Under the pieces are notes generated by a model, which was not told the DNA's origin, did not search any database, and worked only from the letters and a program-made list of their open reading frames with translations. 64,000 nt of DNA from NCBI RefSeq assembly GCF_000353285.1, contig NZ_KB731324.1:4172577-4236576 (forward strand), written 5' to 3'. This stretch comes from Leptolyngbya boryana PCC 6306 (lineage in GTDB: Bacteria; Cyanobacteriota; Cyanobacteriia; Leptolyngbyales; Leptolyngbyaceae). The translations under genes and the position numbers were made by a program. Shown piece after piece: positions 25,575 through 34,660 of this stretch. The stretch's first letter is position 1. Each line of letters starts with the position of its first letter.

Positions 25575-28439
25575 CTAGGGTGAAGTTACTTCGTATCCTG
25601 TGAGCATGAAGCCTGCCCAGTGATAGGGATGCTCAAAGGGTCGGTGGGACATACCTTTGATTGCAGCATCTTTAAGGGCGAGGTGGGCAGCATCTTTGAG
25701 AGTTTCGGCGTGTCCACTGTGGTTGGGAAGTCGATCGCTTAATGCGTTGTACCAGGGAATTAAAGTTGCGTAGTCGGATTTTAGCCAGGTTTGTGCTTCG
25801 CGGAAGGCATCGATCGGGGAGAGCGATCGACGCAAGTTTTCGTAGAGGCGGATCATGAAGAGAGCGCTGGAGATTTCATCGACAATCCAAAGGGTGCTGA
25901 TGACAAAGTTAACTCCGGCTTTGAGGAAGCCTGCGACGAGTCCGACGTATTCATCAGTGAGGTCGCGTTGGCGCGTAAGTCCGGTTTCGCAGGCGGAGAG
26001 GCAGACAAGACGATAGGGATTGAGGTTAAGTTGGAAGATGTCGCGCAGGGTGAGGAGTTCGGTTCCGGCGAGGGCGAGGGCGGAGTCGAGGGGGTCGTCG
26101 AAGTTGTGGTAGGCGTGTCCGGTGAAGTGGAAGAAGTCGGCGGGTTGGGTGAGGTGGATTTGTAGGGCGGTACGGGTGGCTTGGTCGGAAGTGAGGGAGT
26201 GGGTGGAGAAGAAGGTGGAGATGAGGGTGGATTCTAGTTCGGCGTAGAGCATTTTTTTGGGGGTTTTGCTCTGGCGCTTGGTGTAGTGGGTGGGGGGATC
26301 TTCGATGCTGGTGAGAGTGGGGGAGTGGGGGAGTGGAGAAGTGGGGAGATGGTCGAGGGCAAGGCGGGCGCTGGGAAGCATGGTGCAGCGGAATTTGCCA
26401 GGGAAGAGGGACTGGAGGGGAAGGAGATGGAGATCGCGGTGGGGAATGAGGATGAGGGTTTGGATGGGTTGGAGTTCTTTGCAGAGGGAGTTGATTTCTA
26501 AGATTTTGCGGAGTTTGTTGAACAGCAGGAGTTCCATGTTTTGCCGCCATGGGTCGGTTTTGCCGTTTTCATAGTTGTAGTTTTGGTAGAGGGCCGTCCA
26601 TTGCTGGAGCCATGCTTCAAATTGGGCGAGTTGGTGGGCGGCGGCAGGGTAGGGTTGCTGTCCGGGTTTCAGTGAGGAGGTTTTGGGGGAAGTGAGGGGG
26701 AGGATTTTTGGGGGTTGGTTGTGATGGAGGATGAAGGTGGTGATTGCAGCGGGGCTTCTATGCCAGTAGATGGCGGCGGTGGTTTCGTTGAGGAGGGATT
26801 GGATCTCTGTGTAGGAAGTGTTTGGGGTAGAGGCTTTCCAGTCTTCTCGTAAGCGCCATAGGCAGCGATTTTTGCAGGTCTCGGCAAGTTCGATGGCTGC
26901 AATTGGATCTTGCTGGGCTAGGGAATCGATTTGGATTTGCTTGAAGCTTTCAAAGCGGCGTTCTAGTGAGATTTTTTCACCGAGTGAACGGTCTGGATCA
27001 TCTAGTAACCGTTGGAGTTTAGCAGAGGCTTCTTGCAGTGCGGCTTGGATTGTTCTTTGATCACCCAATTGCTGACAGATCTTTAGGAAGTCTTGCCAGA
27101 GTTCGAGGTGAAGTTTAGGATAGTCGAGGAGGGGAAGCAGATCAATTGCTTTCTGATAGTTCTCTCTTGCTCTGAGCCAGTTTTGAAAAGGTGAGGGTTG
27201 GTTTTGACTTGAGTTGTAAAGTGTTTTTGCCTTGCGACGATGTAGCATTGCTATCCCGTAAGGATAAGCAGAAGAATCTGGTAGAATTGCTTGAATGCCT
27301 TCATCCCAAACTGTTAGAGCTAATTTATCGTCTCCCTGAAGTTCGAGAATTGCTAGACCCCGATTATCCCAAGCTTGCCAAAATTGTCCTTGAGAGTAAG
27401 CTATTGCTTGATCATAGCAAGTTATAGCTTCTCCATAGTCTTTCAGAGAGTAGAAAACGTTTCCCCGACCATTCCAGGAGTAGTAATAATCTGATTTGAG
27501 TGCAATTGCTTGCTTATAGGATCTCATTGCTTCTTGATACAGACCTAATTCACGTAAAGCATTTCCCCGCCCGTTCCAAGGATTGCAATAATCTGGCTTA
27601 AGTGCTATGGATCGTTCGTAGGAACTAATTGATTCTCTGTATTGCCCTAAGTCATACAAAACATTTCCCCGACCAGTCCAAGGTTGACAATAATTTGGCT
27701 CAAGTTTAATCGATTGATTGTAGGAATCAATCGCTTCTTTGTATCTCCCTAGTTCACGTAAAGCATTTCCAAGACCGTTCCAGGGGTCACAATAATCTGG
27801 CTTAAATGCAATTGATTGGTTATAAGAATCGATTGCTTCTTTGTAGTGTCCTAGATCATACAGAGCATTTCCGCGGCCGTTCCAAGGATTGTAATAATCT
27901 GGCTTAAATGCAATTGATTGGTTATAAGAATCGATTGCTTCTTTGTAGTGTCCTAGTTCACGCAAAGCATTTCCGCGACCGTTCCAAGGATTGTAATAAT
28001 CTGAGCTAAGTTTAATTGATTGGTTATAAGAATCGATTGCTTCTTTGTAGTGTCCTAGATCATACAGAGCATTTCCGCGACCGTTCCAGGGTTCACGATC
28101 ATCTGGATTAAGTCTAATCGATTGGTCATAGGAATCGATTGCTTCTTTGCATCGTCCTAATTCACGTAAAGCATTTCCGCGACCGTTCCAAGGATTATAA
28201 CTATCCGGCTTGATTTTAATGGATTGCTCGAAGGAGATCAGTGCTTTTTGATACCGCTTCAAATAGTAAAGAGAATTGCCCAGGGAATTCCATGCTTTGT
28301 GATTGTGTGGGTTGAGCAAGATTGCTTTATCCAAAAACCAGAGTGCTCTTTCATAGTTATCATGTTCTAGTGCTTTAATTCCTTGTTCTAGCAATTCATT
28401 AAAGTTATCCATTGGCTCGGGGGCTGAAAGCTCTGTCAT
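25575..28439 (-). CDS. TPR-CHAT protease-domain protein
   Basis: This 954-residue cargo protein has about ten 34-residue tetratricopeptide repeats at residues 12-360, a helical linker, and a C-terminal CHAT (caspase-like) domain from about 690 on. The catalytic pair is visible: His in FFHFTGHAYHNF and Cys in VCLSACETGLTR. CAGVNFVISTLW-like and DAFREAQTWL segments are also typical. CHAT proteases act in bacterial conflict and cell-death systems and cleave partner proteins. The TPRs would sense or hold a partner. Two small genes lie directly upstream on the same strand. A Pro/Ser-rich insert (residues about 698-715) comes from a low-complexity DNA tract. Confidence 0.88.
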   Translation of the reverse strand: MTELSAPEPMDNFNELLEQGIKALEHDNYERALWFLDKAILLNPHNHKAWNSLGNSLYYLKRYQKALISFEQSIKIKPDSYNPWNGRGNALRELGRCKEAIDSYDQSIRLNPDDREPWNGRGNALYDLGHYKEAIDSYNQSIKLSSDYYNPWNGRGNALRELGHYKEAIDSYNQSIAFKPDYYNPWNGRGNALYDLGHYKEAIDSYNQSIAFKPDYCDPWNGLGNALRELGRYKEAIDSYNQSIKLEPNYCQPWTGRGNVLYDLGQYRESISSYERSIALKPDYCNPWNGRGNALRELGLYQEAMRSYKQAIALKSDYYYSWNGRGNVFYSLKDYGEAITCYDQAIAYSQGQFWQAWDNRGLAILELQGDDKLALTVWDEGIQAILPDSSAYPYGIAMLHRRKAKTLYNSSQNQPSPFQNWLRARENYQKAIDLLPLLDYPKLHLELWQDFLKICQQLGDQRTIQAALQEASAKLQRLLDDPDRSLGEKISLERRFESFKQIQIDSLAQQDPIAAIELAETCKNRCLWRLREDWKASTPNTSYTEIQSLLNETTAAIYWHRSPAAITTFILHHNQPPKILPLTSPKTSSLKPGQQPYPAAAHQLAQFEAWLQQWTALYQNYNYENGKTDPWRQNMELLLFNKLRKILEINSLCKELQPIQTLILIPHRDLHLLPLQSLFPGKFRCTMLPSARLALDHLPTSPLPHSPTLTSIEDPPTHYTKRQSKTPKKMLYAELESTLISTFFSTHSLTSDQATRTALQIHLTQPADFFHFTGHAYHNFDDPLDSALALAGTELLTLRDIFQLNLNPYRLVCLSACETGLTRQRDLTDEYVGLVAGFLKAGVNFVISTLWIVDEISSALFMIRLYENLRRSLSPIDAFREAQTWLKSDYATLIPWYNALSDRLPNHSGHAETLKDAAHLALKDAAIKGMSHRPFEHPYHWAGFMLTGYEVTSP
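27480..28270 (-). repeat. Near-identical 102/204-bp coding repeats in the TPR region
   Basis: The TPR units alternate between an ALRELG form and an ALYDLG form, so the real repeated unit is a pair of TPRs (68 residues, 204 bp). Consecutive units at roughly 27800-28100 differ by only a few bases. Such high DNA identity points to recent expansion by slippage or unequal recombination. Confidence 0.75.
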
Positions 28440-28453
28440 TCTCTACATAATAC

Positions 28454-29668
28454 TTACCTAGATTTTCGCCCCTTTCCGAAGAAAAGCCACACGCGAATCA
28501 GCACCGCAAACAAAATCCCAATCGCTGAACACATCAAAACCCCGATTGCCCCCTCTGTCCAAGGCGAAACTCTCATCGGTGCAGGCACAACCTTTACAAC
28601 GGACTGCACGATCGACGCATCCTCCAACTTCGCTGCCGCAAACGAAGCTGTGATCGCCACCGATCCCACCCCAACCCCCAAAACCGCGATCGAATCCTGA
28701 AACTTCTGACTTTGCGCCTCCAATCTACGATCGCGCTCCGCCTGCTCCAACTCCACCAAGCCCCGAATCGTATCCGTCGTCTTCTCCCGCACCCGCAGCC
28801 CGATCGTCAACGTCGCAATATCCCGCTCAATCTGCCGCACATCGCGACTTCCAATCTGCTCAAACTGGCTCAGCTTTTGAAACGAATGCGATCCCTTCGC
28901 CGACATGCTTGATAATCTTGATCGATAGTTCTCTAGATTTGTCTTCACCGTCTCCAACTGAAACTCTAAAAAGCTTAAACACTCCGTATACTGCGATAAC
29001 AACGTCAGATTTTGCTTCAAATCCTGCGTCAAATTCTGCAAATCCAACTCAGAAACCTCTACATCCTGCATCGTCAAACTCATAATTGAAGATGGTTTCG
29101 GAAACAAATGCTGACTGAGCAACGGCTTAATCTGTCTCGTATTGCCATAAGCCCAATTTACTTTATGTCGGAATTGCAGCAAATACAGCCACTCCTGCAA
29201 TGCTTCACCCGCGATCGCTTTCATCTCATCCAAGCTGGAATAAAGCGCCACAATTCCATGCTGATTTTCTAAACCACACTCAAATATCTTTGCCCCCTGC
29301 CATTGATCCGCAGAGTCTGACAGGTTCTCGATGCCCAAAATTTCACAACTCGATCGCACAATATTCTGCGGATCTTCCCCCTCTGGCAACACTCCAAACA
29401 CAAGCCAGCTTCGCCCCAATTCGCGATCGCACGATCCAGTTTTTGCTAAGACGATTTCTTTTAGCAGCTTCAAATTATCAAGCGATTGCGATTCCTGTTT
29501 CTCGATCGCGCTCGTAATCAAATACTGCTCTGTATCTCCACGCCCATAGCGATACACCGTGCCTGCAATCAGATCCTTTTGAAACGATTCTCGCTCATCA
29601 CTATCCTGCGTCTCATCGCGCAAGACGTAAGAAAACAAACAGAGATGGGGATAAATCAGGTGTGCCAT
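28454..29668 (-). CDS. TPR-CHAT-associated protein with coiled coil and C-terminal membrane helices
   Basis: This 404-residue protein has an N-terminal soluble domain (MAHLIYPHLCLFSYVLRDE) that extends to about 200. A long coiled coil spans about 205-310, and two hydrophobic helices lie near 325-340 (AVLGVGVGSVAITASFAA) and 370-395 (GAIGVLMCSAIGILFAVLI), followed by a short basic tail. It ends 14 bp before the TPR-CHAT gene and begins directly after a small upstream gene, so the three form one operon. By layout it resembles the CHAT/caspase-TPR-associated membrane protein of so-called CATRA conflict systems. That link is inferred. Confidence 0.5.
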   Translation of the reverse strand: MAHLIYPHLCLFSYVLRDETQDSDERESFQKDLIAGTVYRYGRGDTEQYLITSAIEKQESQSLDNLKLLKEIVLAKTGSCDRELGRSWLVFGVLPEGEDPQNIVRSSCEILGIENLSDSADQWQGAKIFECGLENQHGIVALYSSLDEMKAIAGEALQEWLYLLQFRHKVNWAYGNTRQIKPLLSQHLFPKPSSIMSLTMQDVEVSELDLQNLTQDLKQNLTLLSQYTECLSFLEFQLETVKTNLENYRSRLSSMSAKGSHSFQKLSQFEQIGSRDVRQIERDIATLTIGLRVREKTTDTIRGLVELEQAERDRRLEAQSQKFQDSIAVLGVGVGSVAITASFAAAKLEDASIVQSVVKVVPAPMRVSPWTEGAIGVLMCSAIGILFAVLIRVWLFFGKGRKSR

Positions 29669-30133
29669 CTAAATTAGGTAAATTACCCACTCCCAAAATT
29701 TTCCGTTGTTTGCAATTTTAGCCCGCTCTTCCTGTGCCCGCTCACTCGGATTTTTCGCCGCTAAAATCTCCTGTGCTGCTGCAATGCGATCAAGCGGCAC
29801 GGACAGATTTTCAATCTCATTTTCCCCAGGTTTCGGCGATTGATTGGGCGGTATTTGAATCTCTTTTCCTCGTGGCTGACTCTGATATCCCGCAAGCAAT
29901 TCCTGTCGCGCTTCTTCGTAAAGTGATTTGAGCGCACTTGCTTTCATTACTTGCCGCAACTTCGCGATCGCACTCGCAGGCTGATCCTTTAGCTCGATCG
30001 CCACCTGATTCAATGTTTGAATCATTTCAGGATCGAGAGCGTTGGGAGATTCTGCGATCGCGGCTAGCGCAGCCCTCAACGATCTTGCATCCGTTTCCTG
30101 CATGGGAAATAACTTTGAATAGATATCTAGCAT
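29669..30133 (-). CDS. Small helical protein, first gene of the CHAT operon
   Basis: The 154-residue protein starts MLDIYSKLFPMQETDARSLR. ATG 30133 has TGAGG about eight bases upstream; a longer frame begins at 30175. It is helical and Ala/Glu-rich, with a proline-rich hinge (IPPNQSPKPGE) near residue 105 and an aromatic end (KFWEWVIYLI). Its stop directly abuts the start of the 404-residue gene. I infer that it is a small regulatory or sensor partner of the TPR-CHAT protein. No known domain is seen. Confidence 0.45.
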   Translation of the reverse strand: MLDIYSKLFPMQETDARSLRAALAAIAESPNALDPEMIQTLNQVAIELKDQPASAIAKLRQVMKASALKSLYEEARQELLAGYQSQPRGKEIQIPPNQSPKPGENEIENLSVPLDRIAAAQEILAAKNPSERAQEERAKIANNGKFWEWVIYLI

Positions 30134-30439
30134 TATTGTAGCCTCAGGCATCGCACTAAAAGCTACACAGAACACTTAATTAAGTTTTGATAAGGTAAAG
30201 AATCTGGTCGACAAATATTATCTGAACTCGTTCTCGACCGGGAGTCATTCAAATTCTTAAGTCACCTAGAGCAACGGGTAATAGCGGATTTCAAACCTAT
30301 TTGCCATAGAAACTTTTGTCCTTGCCGAGTCCCGTAAATACAAACTCTTTATACTTCCTCGTACTTAGAAAAATTATACTTAGAGCGGAAATATTTCGAG
30401 AAGATTTAATTCCAGTTCGTTCTTTCGTTGTAAGCAAAA

Positions 30440-33400
30440 ATGTATTCTGCAAGTCCTTTATCCATTCGTGTTACTGAAGTTGGTGAATATATTCGTTACC
30501 GCTCCTGCGAAAGACGGTTCAAATTAGAGTATAACGATCGTGATTTAGCCTCAGAATTACCGTTTGCAGATCGCTTATTCAATACTATTGATCCCGTTTT
30601 GCAGGCAGCTGGTAGGCAGAGAGAAGATGCCTGGGAAGTATCGTTACAGAGTGGAGGTCTGACCGACCTAACTAATTTCTCAACGCAATCTGGAAGTGAG
30701 ACAACAACGCGATCTGGAAATGACACAAATTGGCATGATTTCGCGACTATACTCAGTGGCATCTCCATCGGCAGTAATTCATATGGACGAGAAATCTCAA
30801 TTCATGCCCGATTAGGAGCTTTTGAGATCAAGGGGCAATTGGATTTCCTCGTAGTGTTGTGGGATGGCTCTCGACCTCGCCTTAAAATCGTCGAATGTAA
30901 AGCAAGTAGACGAGATCGCACTTACCATCGGATTCAGGTAACTCTCTATCGGATGATGCTGAGCGCACTTCTTGAATCTCACCCTCTTTTTATTGGTGGT
31001 TACCGCATCACATCAGAAGATATTGAATGTGTTGTTGCACGTATTCAAGAAGATAACAATTTAAGTCAAGATATTTTGGCTCTTGCCCCCTTAAACCTAG
31101 AAACAGAAGAAGCGGATATCCGACGATTAATTGCACCGGGTGGAAGCTTGGAAAGAATTGTTAACAGTGATTTAGCAGATTTGGACTATCAAATAGAATC
31201 CAAATGTGATGACTGTGTTTTCAGCGTTCATTGCCTAACCGAAAGTGCTCGTGAAAGGCGCTTAGAACTGCTTGGGCTAGAGCCATCTGTTATTCGCAGT
31301 TTGAGGAATGCAGGGATAAATAGCATAGACGATTTAGCGGAACTTGACTTGGCAGGTGGGCAAGCAATTACTTTGCGCCAAGACCCAAGTTACTCAGGCA
31401 ATCTCGAACTGATGAGACTTCATGCACAGGCACGTCGAAAAACTCTGCCAGGTGGCGACACTCATCCTGATGAATATGAAGTCATTTCGTTGCCGAATAC
31501 TGGACAGGGACAATTACCTCAGCACGAAACGTCTGATGGAAGAAGACTCATCAGAATTTACTTATCGATAGACTACGACTACGTTGAAAATCGAATTGGA
31601 GCTTTAGCCGCTCACGTGACCAATAGTAACTGGCAATTGCATACAGGATGGTTAGACGGAGATCCAGACCCAGAAACAGGTCTTGTACGAAGAGTTCCGA
31701 ATCATGTTATTCAAGAGCAAAATAGGCAAAATGAAATTGGTCGTGACGGTAATAACCGACCAATTTATGAAGAACGTCCCTTGCTAAGCAGGGATGTCAT
31801 TCACTTCAAAAACGACCCGTGGACAGGTGATTACGTCACTGATACAAGCGCGGAGCGAACGCTAATTCAGTCGTTTTTATCCGAGTTGGTCGATGCGATC
31901 GCAGATGTAGCTGAGCTTGACGAAGCGCCGATTCATTATTACATCTGGTCAAGATCAGACATGGCACAATTAGTTGAAGGTTGCTCCCGTGCCAGTTCTA
32001 GGCTACTGGCGAGTTTAAGAGAACTTTTAGGATGCCGCGATCACTTGGAGCAATTGATCTACTCCTGTCTGCAAGAAGAAGTAGACCAGAGATTTGCTCT
32101 GGGTTGGACAAGCAGAGGACTTTCGGTTGCCGCATCGCTCAAATGGTTTGGTAATACCTACCACTGGCAACGCCGTGTCAGTGGACGACCAATTTCTTTA
32201 CATCAAGAGTTCACTCAAGACATTTTTGACTTCAAAACTGATTTATGGATTGATCCATCAGTTCCTGCTTGGACTGAAGAAGGAGATGGAATCAGACATA
32301 AGTTTGAAATTCGTAGCCGCTTTCATGATTCATTAACAGCACCATACTGGAGAGCATTTTGGAGAAGCCTACCAAATCCAAGTGCTATTCGGGATGCAAG
32401 AGTCCGTCGGGCTATAAATTCTTACAATAACGCGCAGAGACCTAACAACCTACGCGAGTATTTGCGTGCGCGTGTCCATGCTCTTCGTTGGATTGAAGAA
32501 AGAATCAGATTTAAGAATCCAGAAATTAGCAAACCCAATGTAATAATTGCAAATCTTCCTGATTTTAATCTTGGTGTCAATGACACTGCAAGAGCAGCAC
32601 TTGATTTTCTAAAACTTGATCAACACATCAATCTCACAAGTTGGATCGCTGAGCACCTTGTACCACCTCTGTACAGAATCTCTACAGGTAAGACAATTCC
32701 TCTGCGAAACATCGTTTCACTCGGTCAAGTAGATGATTCATGCCAATTAACTGCGAATCTTGATTTGACAGATTTCGATATCAATCTTGAAGCATTCAGA
32801 AATAATTGCAATCTCGGCCCAGGTGCATTTGTTAGACTTAGCCCCTTTTCTGAAGCCCGTCGAGGGCAAACCTTTAGACAACTGATGATTGGCGGAATTA
32901 CTTGCACTCTTCAGAATCTTGATTGGGATAGTGGAGAGGTAAGCTTGTCAGTAGTCCGCTTTCGAGGAAGCGATTTGTACCGATTAGGTAGCCGAGTGCC
33001 GGAGCGTGGACCTTTATTCGATCGAGCAACACTAGATGAAAGCCCTTCCGACTTCGTTGCTCCCAGGGTAGATAACCGTCTTCAGACTGTCATTAATAGC
33101 CATGTTTATCAATGGTTTCACCCTGAGTTATCTCAGATTCCAGCACAAATAGATATTGCTCCTGCCATGATAGAGCAATATCAGGAAATTCTGAGAACCT
33201 TACGCTTGCGACGTGGACGGCAATTAGCACAAGAACAGCGTGAAGCTGCTACTGAGGGCTTAAGGACGAGAATCCAACTTCTTCAGGGGCCACCTGGCAC
33301 GGGTAAAACTGAAACCACGGCTGCTTCCACTTTACTTAGAATTCTTGCGCGGAGAACAGTGCGGACAGAAGGTAAAAATCAATATGGAGAAATTGTCGTT

Positions 33401-34660
33401 ATAGCAGCCCATACACATACTGCTGTTAACAACCTTTTACAGCGTATCCATAGTGTATTGCCCCACTTTATTGACGCAGCCAGTGAGTCTGGTCTAAGAA
33501 TGCCACCTGTTCGCTTAGCTAAAGTAGTTTCACGAGATGAAGATGAAGTGCCGGGAGGAGACATTCCCAATATCCCATCTGAGCCAAGTTTAAAAGTCTT
33601 CCAACCATTCAGGGAAAACTCCGTTCTAATTATTGGGGGCACAACTGGTGCGATCCTAAAGCTAGCTAAAAAACTAGAAGGTTTCTCATCATTTAAGGGA
33701 TTTCCTATTTCAACATTGATTGTTGATGAAGCTAGTATGATGGTCTTCCCTCATTTCCTGGCTTTAACTACACTAGTTGGCACAGATGGTGAGATTATGC
33801 TTACTGGGGATCATCGGCAGTTGTCCCCGATTGTGGCACATGACTGGGAAAATGAAGATCGCCCTCCTGTGGTTGCTTACCAACCTTACGTCAGCGCTTA
33901 TCAAGCAGTTCTCAATATTAAGCAAAATTTAGGAGTTCCAGACTCTCAAATTCTTTGTTCTGCGCTTAGTTTTACCTTCCGCTTACCACCATTGATTCGA
34001 GAATTAGTGGCAAGGCTTTATGTGCGAGATGGCATTCACCTAACAGGTCCAGAACGCAACAGTTCACCAGGAATTGTTCCTGTAACTGCATGGGAAAAAT
34101 TATGGAGTGCCTCCACCGGGCTTTATCTAGTCCTGCATTCCGAAAGACGGTCTAGAAAAAATAACGAGACTGAGGTTGCTATTGTCGAGCAAATATTAGA
34201 AGCTAACTATGCTGCCATTCCTGAAAATTCCGTAGCTATTGTTACACCACACCGAGCGCAGAAGGCCCTGTTGAATAGTGGATTAACGAACTATCGAAAC
34301 ATTGTAGATGTAGTTGATACTGTAGAGCGGTTGCAAGGCGGTGAACGCCCAACCGTGATTGTCTCTGCTACTGCCAGTGATCCTTCTGCAATTAGCAAAA
34401 ACGTGGAATTTATTCTTGATTTGAATCGCTCTAATGTAGCTTTTTCTCGTGCTCAGGAACGGTTAATCGTCGTTTGCTCCAGTTCTTTGCTTGACCACAT
34501 CCCTGCTGACTTGGAGCATTATGAATCTGCTATGCTTTGGAAATCGCTGCGCGAAATTTGCTCTCAGGAAGTGGCTTGTGAAACCGTCAACGGACATACA
34601 GTGCAAATTTTCACTCCACCCGATGCGCTTCCAGAGGCAATTGTAGAAGAAGAGTTATGA
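30440..34660 (+). CDS. RecB-like nuclease fused to DNA2-like SF1 helicase
   Basis: This 1406-residue protein has two enzymatic parts. The N-terminal 270 residues form a RecB/Cas4-type nuclease: CERRF near residue 22, GQLDFLVVLWDG (Asp) near 135, KIVECKASRRD (Glu-x-Lys) near 149, and a cysteine cluster, KCDDCVFSVHC, near 254-264, which suggests a 4Fe-4S centre. A helix-hairpin-helix-like stretch (LRNAGINSIDDL) follows. The C-terminal part is an SF1 helicase with Walker A GPPGTGKTET near 949, LIVDEASMM near 1093, TGDHRQLSPI near 1121, and late motifs ending in NVAFSRAQERLIVV. It probably unwinds and degrades foreign DNA, and is convergent with an m5C methyltransferase (6-bp overlap). Confidence 0.85.
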   Translation: MYSASPLSIRVTEVGEYIRYRSCERRFKLEYNDRDLASELPFADRLFNTIDPVLQAAGRQREDAWEVSLQSGGLTDLTNFSTQSGSETTTRSGNDTNWHDFATILSGISIGSNSYGREISIHARLGAFEIKGQLDFLVVLWDGSRPRLKIVECKASRRDRTYHRIQVTLYRMMLSALLESHPLFIGGYRITSEDIECVVARIQEDNNLSQDILALAPLNLETEEADIRRLIAPGGSLERIVNSDLADLDYQIESKCDDCVFSVHCLTESARERRLELLGLEPSVIRSLRNAGINSIDDLAELDLAGGQAITLRQDPSYSGNLELMRLHAQARRKTLPGGDTHPDEYEVISLPNTGQGQLPQHETSDGRRLIRIYLSIDYDYVENRIGALAAHVTNSNWQLHTGWLDGDPDPETGLVRRVPNHVIQEQNRQNEIGRDGNNRPIYEERPLLSRDVIHFKNDPWTGDYVTDTSAERTLIQSFLSELVDAIADVAELDEAPIHYYIWSRSDMAQLVEGCSRASSRLLASLRELLGCRDHLEQLIYSCLQEEVDQRFALGWTSRGLSVAASLKWFGNTYHWQRRVSGRPISLHQEFTQDIFDFKTDLWIDPSVPAWTEEGDGIRHKFEIRSRFHDSLTAPYWRAFWRSLPNPSAIRDARVRRAINSYNNAQRPNNLREYLRARVHALRWIEERIRFKNPEISKPNVIIANLPDFNLGVNDTARAALDFLKLDQHINLTSWIAEHLVPPLYRISTGKTIPLRNIVSLGQVDDSCQLTANLDLTDFDINLEAFRNNCNLGPGAFVRLSPFSEARRGQTFRQLMIGGITCTLQNLDWDSGEVSLSVVRFRGSDLYRLGSRVPERGPLFDRATLDESPSDFVAPRVDNRLQTVINSHVYQWFHPELSQIPAQIDIAPAMIEQYQEILRTLRLRRGRQLAQEQREAATEGLRTRIQLLQGPPGTGKTETTAASTLLRILARRTVRTEGKNQYGEIVVIAAHTHTAVNNLLQRIHSVLPHFIDAASESGLRMPPVRLAKVVSRDEDEVPGGDIPNIPSEPSLKVFQPFRENSVLIIGGTTGAILKLAKKLEGFSSFKGFPISTLIVDEASMMVFPHFLALTTLVGTDGEIMLTGDHRQLSPIVAHDWENEDRPPVVAYQPYVSAYQAVLNIKQNLGVPDSQILCSALSFTFRLPPLIRELVARLYVRDGIHLTGPERNSSPGIVPVTAWEKLWSASTGLYLVLHSERRSRKNNETEVAIVEQILEANYAAIPENSVAIVTPHRAQKALLNSGLTNYRNIVDVVDTVERLQGGERPTVIVSATASDPSAISKNVEFILDLNRSNVAFSRAQERLIVVCSSSLLDHIPADLEHYESAMLWKSLREICSQEVACETVNGHTVQIFTPPDALPEAIVEEEL

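Noticed and set aside
26026-26550. 174-codon minus-strand frame rich in Pro and His
   Set aside because: It is an out-of-phase reading of the G/C-rich part of the TPR-CHAT gene, with no domain. The CHAT frame through the same DNA has its catalytic motifs intact.
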